Made by a program: the position numbers and the translations under genes. A DNA stretch of 64,000 bases from contig JAEYWP010000022.1 in assembly GCA_023428905.1 (NCBI GenBank), positions 186,001 through 250,000 on the forward strand. Direction: 5' to 3'. Under the pieces are notes generated by a model, which was not told where the DNA came from, did no database searches, and saw only the letters and a list, made by a program, of their open reading frames with translations. Below, one piece after another: positions 53,462 through 61,571 of the stretch. The DNA comes from Verrucomicrobiota bacterium. Its GTDB lineage: Bacteria; Verrucomicrobiota; Verrucomicrobiia; Opitutales; Opitutaceae. The stretch's first letter is position 1. Each line of letters starts with the position of its first letter.

Positions 53462-54032
53462 GATCACGTTTGCCATCCTGAGCGGGACGTTGATGGCCGC
53501 GCTGCTCGCCTGGCTGCTGGCCTCAAGCTGGAGGGACCAGGCACGCGTGGCCTTCCAGGCAACCGTCCAGAGGGGCGGGCTGGCCAAGTCGGAGCGTGCA
53601 CGCCTCGAGGAACAAGCGTCCCGTCTGGAGGAGCAGCTCACTCCCCTTCGTGCGTTCACGGCCGATTGGCAGCCCCACCTGCGTCCCGCTTCGGCGAAGG
53701 ACCTTGGCAACCAGCTACGCAACGGGCTGGCCACGCTTGCCACTCGCACCGGTCTGACGGCGGAGGGGGCCACCGTGCCGGCCGAGGGACGCGCCTACGC
53801 AGTGGGCAATCGATCGATCCGCGTGCAGCCGGTGTCGCTCAGTGTGATCGGCGATTCTCTTCCCGCCATCCTCACCTGGTTGGGCGCCGCGGAGAGAGCC
53901 TTCCCGTACGCCCGGGTGGAAGCGTTCAACCTCGCTCCCTACGGCAGCCGGTCAGTTCAGCTGACCCTCACCTTGCTGCATCCGCTCGAGGATGCGCCGT
54001 CTCCAATCCACCCCCAACCGAACGCCCCGTGA
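53448..54032 (+). CDS. PilO/GspM-like inner-membrane protein
   Basis: This 194-residue protein has one N-terminal membrane helix (about 7-26, FAILSGTLMAALLAWLLASS) followed by a coiled coil and a small mixed domain ending YGSRSVQLTLTLLHPLED, the layout of PilO/GspM proteins that connect the platform to the outer membrane. The ATG at 53448 overlaps the previous stop. Identification is by topology and position. Confidence 0.55.
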   Translation: MVYYRITFAILSGTLMAALLAWLLASSWRDQARVAFQATVQRGGLAKSERARLEEQASRLEEQLTPLRAFTADWQPHLRPASAKDLGNQLRNGLATLATRTGLTAEGATVPAEGRAYAVGNRSIRVQPVSLSVIGDSLPAILTWLGAAERAFPYARVEAFNLAPYGSRSVQLTLTLLHPLEDAPSPIHPQPNAP

Positions 54033-54499
54033 ACCTGCGACCCTGCTCCTGTTCGCGCCCTCTCGTCTTCCTCGCCACCGCCTCCGTGCTCGTTGCCGGT
54101 CGTGGCGAATTCGACTTTGCAGTGGGTCGACCGGCCGCAAAAGAGCCCGTGGTGGTGGTCCTTCGCCGCAATCCTCTTCAGGCGGTCGAAGCTCCAGAAA
54201 GCACGCGGCCTGCGATCCTCGATCGGGACGACCCTGCGTCCAAGCTTCCTGCGGCGCTGCAGGGACGTATCCGTTCCGTCATTCGCGGTGTCCGACCCCT
54301 CATATTGATTGAGGCACAGGTATTTGCCCCGGGGGATGAGCTGAAGGTCGCGGGAGAGAGCCTGCTTCCCAAACACCGCGTGATCCTGAAATCGATCGAG
54401 GATGAGGGACTTGTCCTGACGTTGATATCACTGGATCCCAAACAGCTGGGGCAGATGGAAACAACGGTGCCGCTGGCCTCCGCCATGAGGAGGGGATGA
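54029..54499 (+). CDS. PilP-like periplasmic protein
   Basis: This 156-residue protein starts at a GTG overlapping the previous stop (GTGA). It has a short hydrophobic N terminus (RPLVFLATASVLVAG) and a small beta-rich C-terminal domain (LIEAQVFAPGDELKVAGESL). PilP/GspC proteins of similar size link PilN/O to the secretin. No lipobox Cys is conserved at the usual site. The call rests on position and length. Confidence 0.5.
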   Translation: MNLRPCSCSRPLVFLATASVLVAGRGEFDFAVGRPAAKEPVVVVLRRNPLQAVEAPESTRPAILDRDDPASKLPAALQGRIRSVIRGVRPLILIEAQVFAPGDELKVAGESLLPKHRVILKSIEDEGLVLTLISLDPKQLGQMETTVPLASAMRRG

Positions 54500-56769
54500 C
54501 AATGTCATACCTCCTCGCTCCTTCGTCTGTGTCGTGTCGACCTGCTGCCGTAGGTTCTGTCCGGCAGGAGCTTGCTGCCCGCGTGGGGCTGGACGGTTTT
54601 GCAGTGAGCGACGGAGAAGTCCTGGAGCTCTGGCAGTCGCTGCGAATGTATCCGGCGGCCTTGAGTGCCTCCCTGGATGCCGAGGCTGTTTCGCTTCTGG
54701 CCGGGTGGCTCCGGAAGGCGGATCGCTCCTTTTCCGCCAGCGGGATGCCTTGGGTCCCGGTGGCGGTGGTAGGTCCCGTGCTCCTCTTGGGGCATGTGGA
54801 TCCCTCACTCCTGGCTCCGCCCCTGCCCTGGGGAACATTCCAGCCGGTGCTGTTGCGGGTGGACGACTACGAACGGGTCCTTGATGCCTGCGCGGGACCG
54901 ATGGCCGAGCACCTGGACGCCGGCAGCCTGTCAGCCAGGGGATGGGGGCCCGGCGTGGGTCGGTTTCCGGACCCATTGGTCCTGCCCACGGCGCGGGAGA
55001 ACGCTTTGGGGTTTCTTCGCGAGTATTATCTGCATTCGCGTTCGCGTATCAGGCAGCTGGACGAAGCCGTGGCTCAGCACCGAGGAGACGATGCCGCGCT
55101 GCCTGAAGGATATGCCGCGGCGATGCGCTTTCTCGTCGAGGAGCGGGCCCTGGTGCACCTGCCGTCTTGTTTTCTTCGAAGCCAGGACCAGGAAACGGTA
55201 CCCGAAGTCCTTCGTCGTCGCATCAGCGTGGTGACACGCCTCGGCACGCATCTGTGGTGTGCTTCCCCCACCTTGCCGCAATCCGAGGCGGAGGATCGAC
55301 TCTATGCTGAGCTGGGGGAGGGGTGGCGGGTGCATTGGCTGCTTCGGGCCGGCAGCGACCGGATGGCGGCTTCGCCGTCCATGCCTCCCGGTACAGCAGC
55401 TTCGCCCGCTGGAAGTGTTGCGCCCTTCAAGATCGTGCTTTCTGCGGCGGGTGCTGGCAGCCGCGCTGAGAAATCTGACGTGGTCGAGGCGGAGGAGCGG
55501 CTGATCCTGCTTGAGGAGAAGGACTGGTGCCGCTTTGACCCGCGCCATCGCGACACGGGCGAGCCGGAGAATCTTTGGAAATGGGCCGTCTACAAAGCGG
55601 TCGTCGACGGGGCGACCGATCTTCATCTTGAACCCGGAGCGAGTTGCACCCGCGTGCGCCAGCGTGTGGACGGGCTCCTTGAGGAGGTCCTCCAGGTGTC
55701 CTCCACGGTGGGCGAGGCGATGGTCTACAGCCTGATGACGCAGGTCGGGCTGGGAAGTGACAAATACCGCCCTGCCGACGGGAGTTTCCAGGTGGAGGTG
55801 CTTGCCAAGGTGAACAGCCGGCGGCAGTCGGTGCGGGTTCGGGCGAATGCGTATCCAGTTCGTGGTGTCACGCAGAAGATCGCCCTGCGCTTTCTGCCCC
55901 GTCAGGGAGCAGTGCCCGAGCTGGCGATGCTGCTTCCACCCGGCCCCACCCGGTTTATGCAGCGGGCCATTTCCCGGCCAGAGGGGTTGGTCCTGGTCTG
56001 CGGCCCCACCGGTTCGGGCAAGACCACCACGCTGTTTTCAGCGCTTTCGGCGCTGAATCGTCCCGACGTCAATGTCACCACCCTCGAGAATCCCGTGGAG
56101 ATCCTGCTCGACGGCACCAACCAGGCGGAGGTCAACGAGCGTCGCGACGTGACATGGTCGTCCCTCAACCGGGCGCTTCTTCGGCAGGACCCTGACGTGG
56201 GGTTGATTGGTGAAATCCGCGACGAGGACACCGCGCGGACCATTCTCCGGGCCGCCCTGACAGGGCACCTGGTATTCGGCTCTCTCCACACCAAGTCCTG
56301 CCCCACGTCCATCGTCCGCCTGATCGATCTGGGGGCGGAGCGGAATATGTTGGCCGAGTCCCTCTTGCTGGTGGAGTGCCAGCGTCTGATTCGCCGTCTT
56401 TGCCCGCAGTGCCGTCGACAGTCCGAGATCCCTTCGGAGCAGCGGGCTCTGTTTGAGCGACACAAGCTCCCCGTGCCCGCGTCCGTGTATTCGATCGGTG
56501 AACACGCGGACCGCTGCGAGGCGTGTCGCGGCAGGGGGTATCGGGGACGCATTGCCGCCGCCGAGGTGCTGCCCAACGTACCCGAGGTGCGTGGCCTGAT
56601 AGAGTCGGCCGCGACCTCACAAGCCTACCTTGCCTGGATGCGCGCGCATCACCTTCCCACCGTCTTCGAAAACGCCCTGGAACTGGCTGCCACGGGCGTG
56701 ACGTCTGTCGAAGAGGCCCTGACCCTCCAGGATGCCTGGGAGGGCGAGGAGTGGCATCAGCTCTACTGA
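54496..56769 (+). CDS. pilB: PilB/GspE assembly ATPase
   Basis: This 757-residue ATPase powers pilus extension. The N-terminal half is divergent. The C-terminal ATPase has Walker A GPTGSGKT at 503-510, ENPVEI, GEIRDEDTA Walker B, and TGHLVFGSLHTKSCPT. A tetracysteine zinc site is present: C636, C639, C674 and C677. The gene overlaps the previous one by 4 bases; a second ATG at 54502 has AGGAGG 8 bases upstream and may be the true start. Confidence 0.93.
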   Translation: MTMSYLLAPSSVSCRPAAVGSVRQELAARVGLDGFAVSDGEVLELWQSLRMYPAALSASLDAEAVSLLAGWLRKADRSFSASGMPWVPVAVVGPVLLLGHVDPSLLAPPLPWGTFQPVLLRVDDYERVLDACAGPMAEHLDAGSLSARGWGPGVGRFPDPLVLPTARENALGFLREYYLHSRSRIRQLDEAVAQHRGDDAALPEGYAAAMRFLVEERALVHLPSCFLRSQDQETVPEVLRRRISVVTRLGTHLWCASPTLPQSEAEDRLYAELGEGWRVHWLLRAGSDRMAASPSMPPGTAASPAGSVAPFKIVLSAAGAGSRAEKSDVVEAEERLILLEEKDWCRFDPRHRDTGEPENLWKWAVYKAVVDGATDLHLEPGASCTRVRQRVDGLLEEVLQVSSTVGEAMVYSLMTQVGLGSDKYRPADGSFQVEVLAKVNSRRQSVRVRANAYPVRGVTQKIALRFLPRQGAVPELAMLLPPGPTRFMQRAISRPEGLVLVCGPTGSGKTTTLFSALSALNRPDVNVTTLENPVEILLDGTNQAEVNERRDVTWSSLNRALLRQDPDVGLIGEIRDEDTARTILRAALTGHLVFGSLHTKSCPTSIVRLIDLGAERNMLAESLLLVECQRLIRRLCPQCRRQSEIPSEQRALFERHKLPVPASVYSIGEHADRCEACRGRGYRGRIAAAEVLPNVPEVRGLIESAATSQAYLAWMRAHHLPTVFENALELAATGVTSVEEALTLQDAWEGEEWHQLY

Positions 56770-56770
56770 C

Positions 56771-58114
56771 ATGACGACCCTCCCATCCCCGTTGTCCCGA
56801 ACCGCGGAGCGTTCCCGCCCGGTCCCTCCGCGCAGCTGGAAGCTCCGCAGCTTTGTGGTGTGCCGCCGGGATGATCCCCGCGTCCGACCCTACCGCTGTG
56901 TGATCTATTCGCTGCTCGAAGAGAGTGCTGACCTTGGGGTAGGCCTGAGTCCGGACGAAGTTGCGCGGCGTGTCAGCCCGTCGTTTGTGGACGGCCTGGG
57001 CGCCAGTCGCCCGATAACGGCGGAGGAACTGGCCGATTTCTGGGAGAACCTCGGCGTCACGGTCAAAGGGGGCGGGTCGGAGGCTACCGCGCTTGGCCGC
57101 GCCGCGCGGATGGCGGTCACCGCCCGCATGCGCGGGGTGATTGGTGCCGTGCGCTTGCGGCTAAAGCAGGGGCGGACCCTGCACGTCGCTCTGAGCGAGT
57201 TCCCCGAGGTGTTTGCCCCGGCCCACTGTGCCCTGGCGGAGGCCGCGACGGAGCTGCCGGCCGACGAACGTGCAAAACTCTATCTTTCGCTTTCTAGCAC
57301 CGTTCGCGACGCCGCGTCCCGTGCCCGCCGGTTCTTCTCCACCATGCTCGATCAGATGATCACTGCGGTGATGCTGGCGGCGCTGGTCCTGGTCACGCTG
57401 ATGTATTTCGTGCCGAACTTCGCCGCAATGTTTCGCGGCCTCGAACTGGAACTCCCGTGGGCCTACGCAGGTGCGGCCGCCGCCGGCAGCTGGCTCTCCA
57501 CCCATGCCTGGTTCACCCTGCCCGCAATCGCGCTCTTGGTCCTGGCGCTGGTCAAGGCCGGTCAGGCCCTGTTCCGCACGGATCCCGCGCAACGCGCGCT
57601 GGCCCGTGCCCCTGGGGTGGGCTCCCTGGTCCGAAATCTCGCGCTCTCGAGGAGTCTGCCGCTGTTCGCGGTCCTGCACCGCGCCGGGGTCCATCCGGAA
57701 ACCTGCTTCCGGCTGGCGGGCGATGCGTCGGGTAACGTCGCGGTCCGCGATTTCTTCCGTGCGGCCTACGCCCGGTGTGCGGCCGGCGCGGACATGGAGA
57801 AGGCCTTTCTGGCCGAGCGGCTGTCGTTGGGGCGGGAAGAGGGCCGGCGCCTGGCGGGCAAGATCGAGGCCGGCGGCGAGCTCGGTGATCTGGAGGGCGT
57901 GCTCCGTGGCCTGGCCACCGAATTTTCCGAGCGTGCGAACGCGCGCATCGAGGCTCTTCCCAAGCTGATCAAGCCGCTGAATCTTGCGGTGATGGGTGCC
58001 GTGGTCGGCGTGATGGCGGCGCTCGTGGGGCTGCCGTCGATGCTCGTCCTGGAAAAGACGTTCAAGCAACAGAACATGCAGGCGGAAAGCGCGGTAAGGC
58101 TGCCGGCACCCTGA
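56771..58114 (+). CDS. pilC: PilC/GspF inner-membrane platform protein
   Basis: This 447-residue protein has the T2SSF layout: a soluble N-terminal part, then helices at about 195-215, 230-255 and 415-435, with LDQMITAVMLAALVLVTLMY between repeated domains and a C-terminal hydrophobic segment (LNLAVMGAVVGVMAALVGLP). The N-terminal extension is longer than in standard PilC. The ATG at 56771 follows PilB by 1 base. It would be the rotary base contacted by PilB and PilT. Confidence 0.85.
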   Translation: MTTLPSPLSRTAERSRPVPPRSWKLRSFVVCRRDDPRVRPYRCVIYSLLEESADLGVGLSPDEVARRVSPSFVDGLGASRPITAEELADFWENLGVTVKGGGSEATALGRAARMAVTARMRGVIGAVRLRLKQGRTLHVALSEFPEVFAPAHCALAEAATELPADERAKLYLSLSSTVRDAASRARRFFSTMLDQMITAVMLAALVLVTLMYFVPNFAAMFRGLELELPWAYAGAAAAGSWLSTHAWFTLPAIALLVLALVKAGQALFRTDPAQRALARAPGVGSLVRNLALSRSLPLFAVLHRAGVHPETCFRLAGDASGNVAVRDFFRAAYARCAAGADMEKAFLAERLSLGREEGRRLAGKIEAGGELGDLEGVLRGLATEFSERANARIEALPKLIKPLNLAVMGAVVGVMAALVGLPSMLVLEKTFKQQNMQAESAVRLPAP

Positions 58115-58126
58115 CGTATCCTTTCT

Positions 58127-59785
58127 ATGAAGACACCCTGGTTCCGACGTCTCCTTCTGGCGGTTCTCTCCCTTCGCTCCATCATGGCTCCCCCATCCGC
58201 CTGTGCTGAGGCGCCGGTGTCGCGACTTGCTGCTGACGTGGCTCAGCTGGCGCAGCACGTGGCCGCCGTTCCAGGAGGCTCCCGGTTGCCTGGCGCGGGG
58301 GTGAACGACGAGGCCAGCGAGATTGCGCGGCTGGAGGCGCTGCCCTCCGTGCAGATCCCCATCGAGGATGCCTCGCTGGCGAGCGCCATCAAGATTGTCG
58401 CCCAAAGTGCGGGCATGAACCACATTGCGCCGGCCCCGGAGGATTTTGCTGAGCCGGTGTCGGTCAGCGCGACGGTCAACCCCTGGCGGCTGCTGCAGCT
58501 GATGTCGGAGCGCTATCGCTTTGTGATGCAGTACCAGCAGGGCATGTGGTTGTTCTCGCGCGAAAGCGCCGGCGCACTGATCGCCCGCACCTACGATTTT
58601 CGGCACGCAAATCTCGATCGCGTGACGTCCCAGAAAGGAGGTGCGAGCTTTGCAGACTCGAGCGGCTCGGATTCAGGGGGGCGGGCGCAGGGTCAGGGAT
58701 TTGACCTCGTGTACACCCTCGACTCGAAACAGGTCGTTGATGACGTCCGCGAGCTGATTGGCCTTCCGGCCCTCGCATCCCAGACCATCGTGGTCGCGGA
58801 CGAAAAGCCGGCCCGGGATGTTGCCGCGCACGCGTCCGGGATTCTCCTTCCCGCCGCGGCGCGAGAGACACCCGGCGCCCAGAAGGTGATCTACCTTCCC
58901 AACACCCAGTCTCTGTACGTGGTCTGTTACCGTTCGCAGCACGAGCATGTGGCCGAATACGTGCGCCAGGTTGACCAACCGCCGGTGCAGATCCGCATTG
59001 AGGCGCGCTTCTTTGCCACCTCGCGCGACCCGCAGCGGCTTCTGGGCATCAACTTCGCCGAAGCGCAGCCGCGTTTCTCGCTCAGCGACGGAAATGCCGG
59101 GCCGGGTGGCCCGCAGATCGATTTGAACCGACGCTCCAGCGGAGACTGGCCGCCGCAGGCGATCCTCAGCGCCGACGCGTTGAGCGTGCAGCTAAACGCC
59201 CTCGAGAGCGACGCGGCTACGGAGAAGATTGAGAACCCGTTTGTCGTGACGACGTCCAACCACGAGGCGCTCTTTTCGGTCGGAAAGGAGGAGCCCTTTC
59301 TCGACTCCAGCACCCTTTCGCCCGGCGCGGTGGATGGCGGGCTTGGGTCCACCACCAACCGGATCTCAGTCAAACGCATCGGTACGGCCGTGAATGTGGT
59401 CCCGACCTACTTTCGCGGTTCGGCTTCGGACAAGCCCAAGATCCGGTTGGTGGTGAAGATGGAGCTGGGCCGGCTCGATGGCTTCAGGCAGGTCACGCCG
59501 CTGGTGAGTTACCCCGTTGTCGACAGCCAGAAATACCAGTTCACCGTCACGATCGAGGAAGGTCAGGCGCTCGCGTTCGGGGGGTTGACCGGGCTGCTGA
59601 GCAGCCGGCGCGAGACCCGAGTCCCGGTGCTGGGAAAGATTCCCGTGCTCGGCGGGCTCTTTCGCCACCAGGACGACTTTGATCAGCAACGTAACTTGAT
59701 CGGCTACCTCATTCCCACGGTTGTGCGCGGTCCCACCGCACCTGCCCCCGAGGTCCGCCTCAGCGAGAGCCATGCCGGCCTATAG
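58127..59785 (+). CDS. Secretin (PilQ/GspD family)
   Basis: This 552-residue protein has a signal peptide (about 1-27) and the secretin C-terminal domain with the classic VPVLGKIPVLGGLFRHQDD then QQRNLIGYLIPTVV. N-terminal N-domains (IPIEDASLASAIKIVAQSAG; NTQSLYVVCYRSQHEHVAEY) are recognisable. Secretins form the outer-membrane pore for pili or substrates. It ends the cluster. No VirB9/VirB10 gene is found, so this is the only outer-membrane conduit in the region. Confidence 0.92.
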   Translation: MKTPWFRRLLLAVLSLRSIMAPPSACAEAPVSRLAADVAQLAQHVAAVPGGSRLPGAGVNDEASEIARLEALPSVQIPIEDASLASAIKIVAQSAGMNHIAPAPEDFAEPVSVSATVNPWRLLQLMSERYRFVMQYQQGMWLFSRESAGALIARTYDFRHANLDRVTSQKGGASFADSSGSDSGGRAQGQGFDLVYTLDSKQVVDDVRELIGLPALASQTIVVADEKPARDVAAHASGILLPAAARETPGAQKVIYLPNTQSLYVVCYRSQHEHVAEYVRQVDQPPVQIRIEARFFATSRDPQRLLGINFAEAQPRFSLSDGNAGPGGPQIDLNRRSSGDWPPQAILSADALSVQLNALESDAATEKIENPFVVTTSNHEALFSVGKEEPFLDSSTLSPGAVDGGLGSTTNRISVKRIGTAVNVVPTYFRGSASDKPKIRLVVKMELGRLDGFRQVTPLVSYPVVDSQKYQFTVTIEEGQALAFGGLTGLLSSRRETRVPVLGKIPVLGGLFRHQDDFDQQRNLIGYLIPTVVRGPTAPAPEVRLSESHAGL

Positions 59786-59862
59786 ACCACCGATCCTGGC
59801 GTGAAAACGGAATCGCGGCCCAGGAGCCGTCGCCCAGACAGCAGTGCGCGCCGGGACGAGCC

Positions 59863-60849
59863 TTAGCGCGCGGCACCCGGACGGTAATAGTCCTGAAACC
59901 AAGCCACAAACGCCCGCAGCCCTTCCTCCAGACTGACACGGGGTTCGTAGCCCACCGCTGCGCGGATGCGTTCCAGGCTTGCGCACGTTTCGAGCATGTC
60001 ACCCGGCTGCGGCGGCAGCAATTCCACCACCGCCTTCTTGCCGAGCAGGGACTCCAGCATGCCGACAAAAAGACGCACCTCCACGGGCCGGTTGTGGCCC
60101 AAATTAAAGATACGGAAGGGAGGCACGGGTGCCTCGGCCGGAGGGTAGAGCAGGACTTTCAGGACCCCGTCCACCACATCGTCGATGTAGGTGAAGTCGC
60201 GGAGGTTTTTCCCCTCGTTGAAGAGCTTGAGGGGAGTGCCTTCGCAAATCGCCTTGGAAAAAAGAACCGGCGCCATGTCGGGCCTGCCCCAGGGGCCGTA
60301 GACGGTGAAAAACCGCAGGCCGGTGAGGTTCAGCCCAAAGAGATGGGCGTAGCTGTGCGCCATGACTTCGTTGCTCTTTTTGGTGGCACCGTAAAAGGAG
60401 ACCGGCTGGTCGGTCGACTGGTCTTCCGAAAACGGAATACGCGCCGATGCCCCGTAAACACTACTTGAGGACGCAAAAACCAAGTGACGGGGCCGATGTG
60501 CTCGGGCGGCCTCCAGAAGATTGAGAAAACCGGTGATGTTGGCCTGCACGTAAGCCGCAGGGGCCTCCATGCTGTAACGCACACCCGCCTGGGCACCGAG
60601 GTGAACGATGTAGTCGGGTTTGAAGTGCCCGACGAGGCCCTCCACCGCCGCGGCATCCGACAGGTCCGCCTTGAGAAAGCGCACGTTTTCATGGCCTTGA
60701 AGCTGGTCCAGCCGCGCCTGCTTCAGCTCGATCGCGTAATACGCGTTCAGGTTGTCGATCCCCAGCACCTCACAGCGTTTTGTTTCGGCGAGGCGCCGGC
60801 AGACATGGAAACCGATGAAACCGGCGGCGCCGGTAACGAGCACTTTCAT
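59863..60849 (-). CDS. NAD-dependent epimerase, UDP-glucuronate 4-epimerase type
   Basis: This 328-residue short-chain dehydrogenase has NAD-binding GAAGFIG at 7-13, the active-site FASSSSVYG and YGATKKSNE (Tyr and Lys of the YxxxK motif), and RFFTVYGPWGRPDMAP, all typical of nucleotide-sugar 4-epimerases that invert the C4 hydroxyl. It resembles UDP-glucuronate epimerases, used for surface polysaccharides. It is convergent with the secretin gene and divergent from the glutaredoxin gene. Confidence 0.9.
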   Translation of the reverse strand: MKVLVTGAAGFIGFHVCRRLAETKRCEVLGIDNLNAYYAIELKQARLDQLQGHENVRFLKADLSDAAAVEGLVGHFKPDYIVHLGAQAGVRYSMEAPAAYVQANITGFLNLLEAARAHRPRHLVFASSSSVYGASARIPFSEDQSTDQPVSFYGATKKSNEVMAHSYAHLFGLNLTGLRFFTVYGPWGRPDMAPVLFSKAICEGTPLKLFNEGKNLRDFTYIDDVVDGVLKVLLYPPAEAPVPPFRIFNLGHNRPVEVRLFVGMLESLLGKKAVVELLPPQPGDMLETCASLERIRAAVGYEPRVSLEEGLRAFVAWFQDYYRPGAAR

Positions 60850-60992
60850 CCGGCCGGGTGTAGAGCACCCCCTCTCATGCGGCTAGAAAAAAGCTGGCAG
60901 AGGGTATGCTGACATGACGGAGGGGAATCGCAGGTTTGCGCCATGCGACTTGCACGGAGTCAAAAAAAGTGGGCCGGCGGCCAAACTTTCTA

Positions 60993-61020
60993 TTGATCGC
61001 CGGAAAACCCGACCTATAAG
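60993..61020 (+). promoter_or_regulatory. Promoter of the glutaredoxin gene
   Basis: TTGATC (60993-60998), a 16-base spacer and TATAAG (61015-61020) form a good sigma-70-like promoter. The ATG lies 34 bases after the -10 box, so the leader would be short. This is the clearest promoter in the window. Confidence 0.55.
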
Positions 61021-61054
61021 TTGCGCCGCTTTTGCCCAAACATTCGCTGTTCGC

Positions 61055-61390
61055 ATGAAGATCAAAGCCTATCTCAAACCACATTGTGGCTGGTCCAACG
61101 GGGTGCGTGCGATCATGCGCAAACACAATCTGGCGTTCGAGGACATCGACATCATCAACAACCGCGACAACTACGCGGAGATGGTGCAGAAGTCGGGGCA
61201 GCCCCTTTCGCCCTGCGTTGAGATCGACGGTGTGATGCTGGCCGACGTTTCTGGTGAGGAAGTCGAGAATTACATGCTGTCCAACGATCTGGTTAAGCCC
61301 ACCGCCGCGCAGCCGGATGCGCCCATCAACCAAGCCTGCTCGGACGAAGATCACGCCAAAATGGCCCCTAAAACGATCCGCTTCTTCTAA
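61055..61390 (+). CDS. Glutaredoxin-like protein with CxxS active site
   Basis: This 111-residue thioredoxin-fold protein has the active site KPHCGWSNGVRAIM, that is CGWS instead of CPYC, so it is monothiol-like. The cis-Pro region is LSPCVEIDGVML with an extra cysteine. The C-terminal tail after about residue 85 is charged and not typical. The ATG at 61055 is used; the upstream frame covers the promoter. Its role may be iron-sulfur or thiol handling (inference). Confidence 0.8.
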   Translation: MKIKAYLKPHCGWSNGVRAIMRKHNLAFEDIDIINNRDNYAEMVQKSGQPLSPCVEIDGVMLADVSGEEVENYMLSNDLVKPTAAQPDAPINQACSDEDHAKMAPKTIRFF

Positions 61391-61417
61391 CGCCGAGGGC
61401 TAAACCCGCTTCAACTT

Positions 61418-61454
61418 GGGCCGGCTCTTGCGTGAAGCGAGACCGGCCCTTTTT
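61418..61454 (+). terminator. Intrinsic terminator after the glutaredoxin gene
   Basis: GGGCCGG (61418-61424) pairs with CCGGCCC (61443-61449) across an 18-base loop and is followed by TTTTT (61450-61454). This is a standard rho-independent terminator 28 bases after the stop. Confidence 0.85.
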
Positions 61455-61571
61455 CGGGCCCTCGTCCGTCTCTTTCGCCCCTGGCCAAGGTTGGTCTCGC
61501 ATCCGACCCCGCCTCCTCCTCACTCTCCGCCGCCTTTCTTCCCGTAAACCGTCAGGTTCCCACCTCCCTCC

